Assembly (NCBI RefSeq): GCF_004834005.1
Contig: NZ_STFF01000004.1
Location: 661,286-725,285, forward strand
From: Niastella caeni
Lineage (GTDB): Bacteria > Bacteroidota > Bacteroidia > Chitinophagales > Chitinophagaceae
DNA: 64,000 bases
Direction: 5' to 3'
In this document: positions 58,734 through 64,000 of the stretch, piece by piece
Layout of the letters: each line of letters opens with the position of its first letter
How positions within the stretch are numbered: the stretch's first letter is position 1
The notes under the pieces: generated by a model
What the model was told of the DNA's origin: nothing
Seen by the model: the letters and a program-made list of their open reading frames with translations, nothing else
The model's database searches: none
Translations under genes and position numbers: made by a program

Positions 58734-59819
58734 ATGAAGCACCTCGTTCTCGCCGTTACCAACGAACTCAATTACGATCAGCGGATGATTCGTATTTGTA
58801 CGACGCTCGCAGGCGCCGGTTATTCGGTGACCCTGATCGGCCGGCGATGGGCCAAAACGCCTGCATTGGTGCCCCGTTCCTTCAATCAAAAGCGGCTTTT
58901 CTGCTTTTTCAAAACGGGTAAACTCAGCTATCTGGAGTATAACCTGCGATTATTTTTTTATTTATTGTTCCGGAAAGCCGATGCCGTTTGCGCCATTGAC
59001 CTGGACACCATTCTCCCTTTATATTTTATTTCGGTACTGAAGCGCATCCCGCGTGTGTACGACGCCCATGAATTATTTTGTGAAATGAAAGAAGTGGTTA
59101 CCCGGCCGGTTGTATACCGGGTTTGGAAAAAGGTAGAACAGTATACGGTACCTAAATTCAAACATGGCTATACGGTTAACCAGGCCATTGCCAATGAGTT
59201 TTATAAACTATACAACGTGCAGTATGAAGTGATGCGCAATGTACCTGTATTGCAACCCCTTGCCATACCAGATAAGCCGGAAAAATACATTTTATACCAG
59301 GGCGCGGTAAATGAGGGCCGCAGCTTTGAGACCCTGATACCCGCCATGAAATGGGTGAACGCCCGCCTGATCATATGCGGAGATGGCAATTTTATGCAGC
59401 AGGCGCAACAACTGGTACAGGAGTATCAGTTGACCGATAAAGTAATTTTTAAAGGAAAAATATTGCCGGCAGCATTAAAACAATACACCCTGCAGGCCTG
59501 GGCCGGGGTTACTTTGTTTGAAAATAACGGCTTAAATAACTATCATTCGCTGGGAAATCGCTTTTTTGATTACCTGCATGCCGGCTTACCGCAGGTATGT
59601 GTGAATTACCCGGCTTATCAGGAAATAAACAATCAGTACGTTGTTGCTGTTCTTATAAACGACTTGCGTCCCGAAACCATAGCCGGGGGGCTGAATGATT
59701 TATTGAATAACACAGAATTATATAACCGTTTGCAACAAAATTGTTTACAGGCCCGGGTGGCCATTAACTGGCAGGAAGAAGAAAAAAAGCTATTGGCCTT
59801 CTATAAAAATATACTGTAG
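58734..59819 (+). CDS. Glycosyltransferase, GT4-like
   Basis: A 361-residue cytosolic GT-B-fold glycosyltransferase. The N-terminal acceptor domain includes MIRICTTLAGAGYSVTLIGR and IPRVYDAHELFCEMKEVV. The C-terminal donor domain includes YILYQGAVNEGRSFETLIPA, ARLIICGDGNF and LGNRFFDYLHAGLPQVCVNY, the position of the nucleotide-sugar-binding motif. The acceptor and sugar are unknown. It is followed after 3 bp by a second glycosyltransferase gene, so the two are translated from one message and probably build the same surface glycan. Confidence 0.9.
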   Translation: MKHLVLAVTNELNYDQRMIRICTTLAGAGYSVTLIGRRWAKTPALVPRSFNQKRLFCFFKTGKLSYLEYNLRLFFYLLFRKADAVCAIDLDTILPLYFISVLKRIPRVYDAHELFCEMKEVVTRPVVYRVWKKVEQYTVPKFKHGYTVNQAIANEFYKLYNVQYEVMRNVPVLQPLAIPDKPEKYILYQGAVNEGRSFETLIPAMKWVNARLIICGDGNFMQQAQQLVQEYQLTDKVIFKGKILPAALKQYTLQAWAGVTLFENNGLNNYHSLGNRFFDYLHAGLPQVCVNYPAYQEINNQYVVAVLINDLRPETIAGGLNDLLNNTELYNRLQQNCLQARVAINWQEEEKKLLAFYKNIL

Positions 59820-59822
59820 TCA

Positions 59823-60944
59823 TTGGAAAAGCATTTACATATTATTTCGTTCGATGTACCCTACCCTGTTGAGCATGGCGGCTATTTCGACCTGTTCTAT
59901 AAATTAATAGCGCTGTATCAGCAAGGGATCCGTATCCATTTACATTGTTTTGAGAATAAACGCGAACAACAACCCGAACTGGAACAATATTGCGTCGAAG
60001 TGCGGTACTATCCGCGGCAGTGCGGGCATAAAGGCTTCTCCCATAAATTGCCTTATATAGTGGCTTCCCGCACCAATGCTGTGTTGGAAGACCGGTTATT
60101 GAAGGACAATTACCCCATTTTACTGGAAGGCGTGCATTGTACTTTCCTGCTGCACGATGAGCGGTTCAATAACCGTAAAATGATTTTGCGGCTGCATAAC
60201 GTGGAGTATATATATTACAAGCAGTTATTTCATAGCTGCCATTCCCTGTTTCGAAAAATATATTACCTGCATGAAAGCAGGTTGTTGAAGCATTATGAAG
60301 AAACCATTGCCAATAAAGCGTTGATATTGGCGGTGTCGGAGCTGGATACCAAAACTTACCGGAAAGAATTTGGCGCCAAACAGGTAGCTACGTTGCCGGT
60401 ATTCTTACCCTTTACGCAGATTGCTGCGCCGGAAGGCGTAGGTTGTTTCTGCTTATACCATGGGAACCTGTCAGTAACCGAAAACGAGCAGGCAGCCATC
60501 TGGCTAATGAAAAAAGTGTTCAACGATCTTAAAATACCGTTGGTGATCGCAGGAAAAAATCCTTCTGCCAAACTACAACGCGTTGCCGACAAGTATCATA
60601 ATACCTGTCTGGTGGCCGATCCGTCGGAGCAGGAAATGCAGGACATGATCGGAAAGGCGCAGATAAACATACTCCCCTCCTTTAATATAACCGGTATAAA
60701 GCTGAAGCTGCTGAATGCCTTGTTTAACGGGCGGCATTGCCTGGTGAATGAAGCTACGGTGCAAAGCACGGGGCTGGAATCGGCCTGTCATATCGGAACC
60801 AATGCCAATGCATTTAAAAGCCTGGTCGTACAATTGTACCGGCAGCCGTTTGCGGAAGAAGAGATCCGTTTGCGAAAAACATTACTGCTTTCCACATTCG
60901 ATAATAAGCAGAACGCCCAGCGTCTTATTCAATGGATATTTTAG
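59823..60944 (+). CDS. Second glycosyltransferase, GT4-like, with TTG start
   Basis: A 373-residue GT-B-type protein. The frame starts at TTG (59823), three bases after the preceding stop, with MEKHLHIISFDVPYPVEHGG as its beginning; no better ATG precedes this conserved-looking start. The N-terminal domain has PYPVEHGGYFDLFYKLIAL, the middle has RLHNVEYIYYKQLF, and the donor domain has FCLYHGNLSVTENEQAAIWL and ITGIKLKLLNALFNGRHCLV. The 3' end overlaps the convergent ftsE gene by 20 bp. It probably works with the upstream glycosyltransferase. Confidence 0.88.
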   Translation: MEKHLHIISFDVPYPVEHGGYFDLFYKLIALYQQGIRIHLHCFENKREQQPELEQYCVEVRYYPRQCGHKGFSHKLPYIVASRTNAVLEDRLLKDNYPILLEGVHCTFLLHDERFNNRKMILRLHNVEYIYYKQLFHSCHSLFRKIYYLHESRLLKHYEETIANKALILAVSELDTKTYRKEFGAKQVATLPVFLPFTQIAAPEGVGCFCLYHGNLSVTENEQAAIWLMKKVFNDLKIPLVIAGKNPSAKLQRVADKYHNTCLVADPSEQEMQDMIGKAQINILPSFNITGIKLKLLNALFNGRHCLVNEATVQSTGLESACHIGTNANAFKSLVVQLYRQPFAEEEIRLRKTLLLSTFDNKQNAQRLIQWIF

Positions 60945-61614
60945 CGTTGTCGATCACCCGGCCTCTTTCGGTGCGTACGGTGCGGGCGGGGTATTTATTG
61001 ATGACAATATAGTCGTGGGTAGCCATAACAATAGCTGTACCGTAGTCGCGGGAGATATGGAACAGCAACTGCATGATCTCATCGGAGGTTTCGGGATCGA
61101 GATTACCGGTGGGCTCGTCGGCCAGGATCAGTTTGGGCGAATTGAGCAAAGCACGGGCAATATCAACACGCTGTTGTTCGCCGCCACTTAACTCAAAAGG
61201 CATTTTAAACCCTTTGGCTTTCAGGCCAACTTTATCGAGCACATCAATGATCTTTTCGTCCATCAGCTTTTCATCCTTCCAGCCGGTGGCGCGCAACACA
61301 AAGCGCAGGTTATCGTTTACGTTGCGGTCGGTGAGCAACTGAAAATCCTGGAAAACAACACCCAGGTTGCGGCGAAGGAAAGGAACTTTCTTCCAGTCCA
61401 TCTCGCGCAGGTTAAAGCCCACAACGGTGCCATCACCTTCTTTTAAACGAAGGTCGCCATACATGGTCTTTAACAGGCTCGATTTACCGGTTCCGGTCTT
61501 TCCAACCAGGTACACGAATTCTCCTTTCTGTACTTTGAAATTTACATCCTGCAAAACGAGATTATTCCCCTGATAAATATTTACGTGCTTTAGGTCAATG
61601 ATGTTGTCCTGCAT
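60925..61614 (-). CDS. ftsE: Cell-division ABC-type ATPase FtsE
   Basis: A 229-residue ABC ATPase. Walker A is GKTGTGKS (38-45), the Q loop is in FQDFQLLTDRNV, the signature is LSGGEQQR and Walker B is LILADEPTG, with the switch histidine in MATHDY. Sequence and length fit FtsE, which with FtsX activates peptidoglycan hydrolases at the septum. FtsX is not adjacent, as is usual in Bacteroidota. Lipoprotein-releasing LolD is the nearest alternative, but the YGDLRLKEGDGTVVGFNLRE segment and C-terminal form favour FtsE. Confidence 0.88.
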   Translation of the reverse strand: MQDNIIDLKHVNIYQGNNLVLQDVNFKVQKGEFVYLVGKTGTGKSSLLKTMYGDLRLKEGDGTVVGFNLREMDWKKVPFLRRNLGVVFQDFQLLTDRNVNDNLRFVLRATGWKDEKLMDEKIIDVLDKVGLKAKGFKMPFELSGGEQQRVDIARALLNSPKLILADEPTGNLDPETSDEIMQLLFHISRDYGTAIVMATHDYIVINKYPARTVRTERGRVIDNAKISIE

Positions 61615-61634
61615 ACTGATCCGTTAAGTTGAAA

Positions 61635-61642
61635 CAAAAATA
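61635..61642 (-). promoter_or_regulatory. Candidate -7 element for ftsE
   Basis: On the minus strand TATTTTTG matches TAnnTTTG exactly, 20 nt upstream of the ftsE start codon. Confidence 0.45.
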
Positions 61643-61760
61643 AGCAATTCAACGCAGTTATACATTTTGTGTTTTGCAACTATTAGCAAGGCTTTAAGAG
61701 AAATGGGGAATTTGCTAAGACGTATTAGTAAAAACCGCAATTTAACGCTATGCTTTCAAT

Positions 61761-62507
61761 TTACGGTATTACTATATCTTCAAAATTATAGTCAACCGGC
61801 AGATTGGTAAATTTGTCTTTTGTGATCTTAATTTTTGCTTTTCTGTTTACTATGTTAAAGTAATAAACTGAATATCCATACATAAACTGTTTATCATGTC
61901 CATTTATTTCAACACTACTAAAATTTGTATTTGAATGAGAATTAGTACTATTTACTCCTTCAATTGAATAACTGTCTTTAAATTTTGCAATGTCTGTATA
62001 CAAAGGTTCAGTTGTAAAAGAAATTGAGTTGTTTGATGTTTGCGTTGTTTTATTATTAGCGGGAATTCGTTGTTCTATGATAATGCAAAATGTACTGTCA
62101 CTTGTCATTACTTTTCTAAACCAAAGTCCATTGTCGGTATTGGGCAATGCCTCAATGACATCATAAATAATCTTATTTGTCGTGTATTTTGTCTTGTTAA
62201 GATAGAATTCCAGGGGACCTATTTCATTCTTTCCCGTTTTAAGGGCATTTACATTCAAAGTAAACTGTTCCCTGTCTGTGACATTAATATCGTTTGATAT
62301 TTTAACCTTTCCGGCTAAAGACTTAAAGATATTTGTCCTTAAATGATTGATGTCAAGTGAGATTTGAAATGTTTCTTTTAATCTTGGTTGTGGTGTTGAA
62401 ATTGTAAGTTCAATAACCTGGGGCTCAGCAAACATTGAATCGATATTTTGAGCCCGGCCAAAAGAAACAGATAAAAGAAAAGCAGTGATAAAAATTGTCT
62501 TTTTCAT
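61761..62507 (-). CDS. Secreted BatD-like fragment or hypothetical protein
   Basis: A 248-residue protein started at 62507 (MKKTIFITAFLLSVSFGRAQ), a clear signal peptide; the frame extends 58 codons further but has no support. The mature N-terminal region (PQVIELTISTPQPRLKETFQ and the following ISLDI) resembles one beta-sandwich unit of the BatD family of aerotolerance-operon proteins. BatD proteins are usually far longer and membrane-anchored, and no Bat genes are nearby. Base composition is noticeably more AT-rich than the flanking genes, which may indicate recent acquisition. Function unknown. Confidence 0.75.
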   Translation of the reverse strand: MKKTIFITAFLLSVSFGRAQNIDSMFAEPQVIELTISTPQPRLKETFQISLDINHLRTNIFKSLAGKVKISNDINVTDREQFTLNVNALKTGKNEIGPLEFYLNKTKYTTNKIIYDVIEALPNTDNGLWFRKVMTSDSTFCIIIEQRIPANNKTTQTSNNSISFTTEPLYTDIAKFKDSYSIEGVNSTNSHSNTNFSSVEINGHDKQFMYGYSVYYFNIVNRKAKIKITKDKFTNLPVDYNFEDIVIP

Positions 62508-62982
62508 ATTATTAAGGGGTGTCAATTGGAACCAACGGTCGGGTATCTGAAAAGTTGACCAGCAACTAATCAAACCTGTTTGAAAGTAGTGATTGTAATA
62601 AATCTCCTGGTTTTTAACCGTTAGACGCATTTGAAGAATTAACAAAAATTGTTTTAGGCCAGGTGCCCAGGCTGCAAACACTCATTCTGTTTGAAATTCA
62701 ATCAATTACATATTGTAGAGCGTTGTAAATCCTCCATAATAGCTAGTAAAATGTCGACTCTGGGCCCTGTAGATGACAGGAACCCACAGCTATTTTCATA
62801 GGGAAATAATAGATATCCCGGAGATATTCCCGATATGTGCCGGAGGTAAGCCGCAGATATCTTCCCTTTTTTTATATCCGGCACATCTCCGGTTTAGTAC
62901 AATTATACTTCTGAGTTGTTTCTATAATATGTAGGTATTTCAATACCTCACCCATTATTCATTCACCATTAAACCAACGTAT
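62508..62982. repeat. Gene-free gap with a gatatcccgg/ccggcacatctccgg inverted structure
   Basis: No gene is supported in 475 bp. At 62811-62845 the words gatatcccggagatattccc and gatatgtgccgg follow each other. At 62879-62893 ccggcacatctccgg is the reverse complement of their ends (ccggagat and atgtgccgg) with a 9-bp interruption. A TTTTTTTATAT run lies just before the second arm. The structure ends about 90 bp before the next gene. Confidence 0.55.
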
Positions 62983-63762
62983 ATGGCACAACTATTTGGC
63001 GAATTGCTGTTCACCGGCTCCCTGCAAAACCTGAGCGCATATAAGATGCGCGGTTCAGACAAGATCATCCTCCGTAAAAAAGGCGGCCCCACAAAAAAGC
63101 AGATTAAGCATTCCCCTCGCTTCGATCTAACCCGCAGAAACAACAATGAATTTGGCGGAAGGGCCAAAGCCGCCGCTCAGATCAAACGCATCCTGCATCC
63201 ATTGATGTTCCTGGCTGATTATAATATTACCGGTCCACTCAATGCTCTGTTAAAGCCTATTCAAAAAATGGATACCCAAAACGAACCAGGAAAGCGGAAC
63301 ATTTTGCTATCTCAGCATTCGCGGTTACTGGAAGGATTTACCCTGAACCGGCGATACCTGTTCGAATCCATTGTACGGACGCCGGTGTCGTGTACCATAC
63401 AAAAGGAAAAGGTGATCGTAGACCTGCCGGCTTTGTTACCGGGACTCAACTTTATGGTGCCCGGAAATTATTCCTGGTTCCAATTTATCGCAGTGGCGGG
63501 ACTGGTATCCGACCTGTATTCAGCACATGGCTATAAGCCAAAGGGAGAACGTGAGTATATTTCGGAATACGCGGAATCAGAATGGTTGCCGGTGAACACC
63601 CCCACCGCTGCCGGTAAGCTGATCGTAAAAGGATTGCCAGCACAAAAACCAGCTACCTGCAGCATTATGGTTGCAATAGGTATTGCCTTTGGAACCCTAC
63701 GGGGCGACCATATTGAACCGGTGAAATATGTTGGTGGGGCGAAGGTGGTAGCGATGGAGTGA
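62983..63762 (+). CDS. Bacteroidota hypothetical protein
   Basis: A 259-residue basic soluble protein (MAQLFGELLFTGSLQNLSAY) with no signal peptide. The N-terminal 60 residues are lysine/arginine-rich and contain YKMRGSDKIILRKKGGPTKK and SPRFDLTRRNNNEFGGRAKA, a pattern I associate with multicopy hypothetical proteins of Bacteroidota. The rest is mixed with glycine-rich turns (MVPGNYSWFQFIAVAGLV). No function is known to me. It stands alone near the window edge, after a gap with an inverted structure. Confidence 0.8.
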   Translation: MAQLFGELLFTGSLQNLSAYKMRGSDKIILRKKGGPTKKQIKHSPRFDLTRRNNNEFGGRAKAAAQIKRILHPLMFLADYNITGPLNALLKPIQKMDTQNEPGKRNILLSQHSRLLEGFTLNRRYLFESIVRTPVSCTIQKEKVIVDLPALLPGLNFMVPGNYSWFQFIAVAGLVSDLYSAHGYKPKGEREYISEYAESEWLPVNTPTAAGKLIVKGLPAQKPATCSIMVAIGIAFGTLRGDHIEPVKYVGGAKVVAME

Positions 63763-64000
63763 TGCCAGAAGGAAATTGCCAACCAGCTTCGGATGTTTCA
63801 ACAATTTTTTGTAATCTCGGGACGCTGAACGATTCCGTTAGAACGTTCACCCCTGGTGGCATTAGTTGCAAGGCTGTGACTGATGTGGCGAAGGCGTGAC
63901 ACGAACGAAGGCTTTTACGAGTATAATTAATAGTTAGTACATTGAATAATAATGTTTTGTAAGTTCTTTATGGATATAGACACTATACAGACCATATATT
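63763..64000. other. Window-edge intergenic DNA
   Basis: No gene, RNA or promoter is recognised. The repeated words gatgtggcgaaggcgtgaca and gaacgaaggc (63878-63911) resemble the local repeat style, but no inverted arm is visible within the window. Confidence 0.4.

Noticed and set aside
62508..62681. 58-residue extension of the BatD-like protein
   Set aside because: It would bury a good signal peptide (MKKTIFITAFLLSVSFGRAQ) inside the protein.
62702..62884. A 60-codon open frame in the gap before the last gene
   Set aside because: It coincides with the gatatcccgg inverted structure and has no homology that I recognise.

Overview
The window is chromosomal DNA of a Bacteroidota bacterium, most likely a Chitinophagaceae-type soil organism (family level is inference). 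The signs are a subtype iii type VI secretion system (T6SSiii), an ECF sigma/FecR/TonB-receptor trio with an STN domain, a DUF5686 protein, weak Shine-Dalgarno sites and TAnnTTTG-type -7 elements before several genes. I see no insertion sequence, tRNA, rRNA or CRISPR array.

Region 1 (1-24240) is a T6SSiii locus read mainly from the minus strand: tssE, tssF, tssG, tssN, tssK, tssO, then an inverted NlpC/P60 lipoprotein gene, then tssP, clpV (tssH), tssB, tssC, two tandem tssD (Hcp) genes, vgrG (tssI), two putative adaptor genes, a PAAR-like/Rhs polymorphic toxin and the start of a possible immunity gene cut by the window edge. A Tle1-like lipase gene is divergent from tssE. The proteobacterial TssJLM membrane complex is absent, as expected for subtype iii; TssN, TssO and TssP take its place. 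TssQ and TssR were not recognised here.

Region 2 (24241-38433) holds a LysE-type exporter, a DUF5686 outer-membrane protein, a KirBac potassium channel, a YdcF-type protein, formyltetrahydrofolate deformylase (purU), an STN-type TonB-dependent receptor with its FecR anti-sigma and ECF sigma genes, an AraC-type regulator and small hypothetical genes. Region 3 (38434-54007) holds a GMC dehydrogenase with its gluconate-dehydrogenase-subunit-3-like partner, a soluble multi-PAS histidine kinase, an EF-G2-like GTPase, dnaG, a lectin-tailed amidase and an M48 lipoprotein protease. Region 4 (54004-64000) is mostly core: plsY, prmA, pnp, rpsO, two glycosyltransferases and ftsE, followed by a BatD-like fragment and a Bacteroidota-restricted hypothetical gene.

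The most unusual feature is in the gaps. Many intergenic regions carry degenerate, phrase-like repeats built from about a dozen unrelated short vocabularies (ctagtggctagtgg, cgtgaaacggcaaacgtg, ttagttattaag and so on). They usually occur as two mutually inverted arms, and one arm often touches or overlaps the stop codon of the adjacent gene. A separate family ending in GTCCTGAGCG lies 3' of T6SS genes and has expanded after clpV into a nested array whose inner unit is present 2, 1 and 0 times. Conventional intrinsic terminators are also present after rpsO, pnp, the M48 gene and others.
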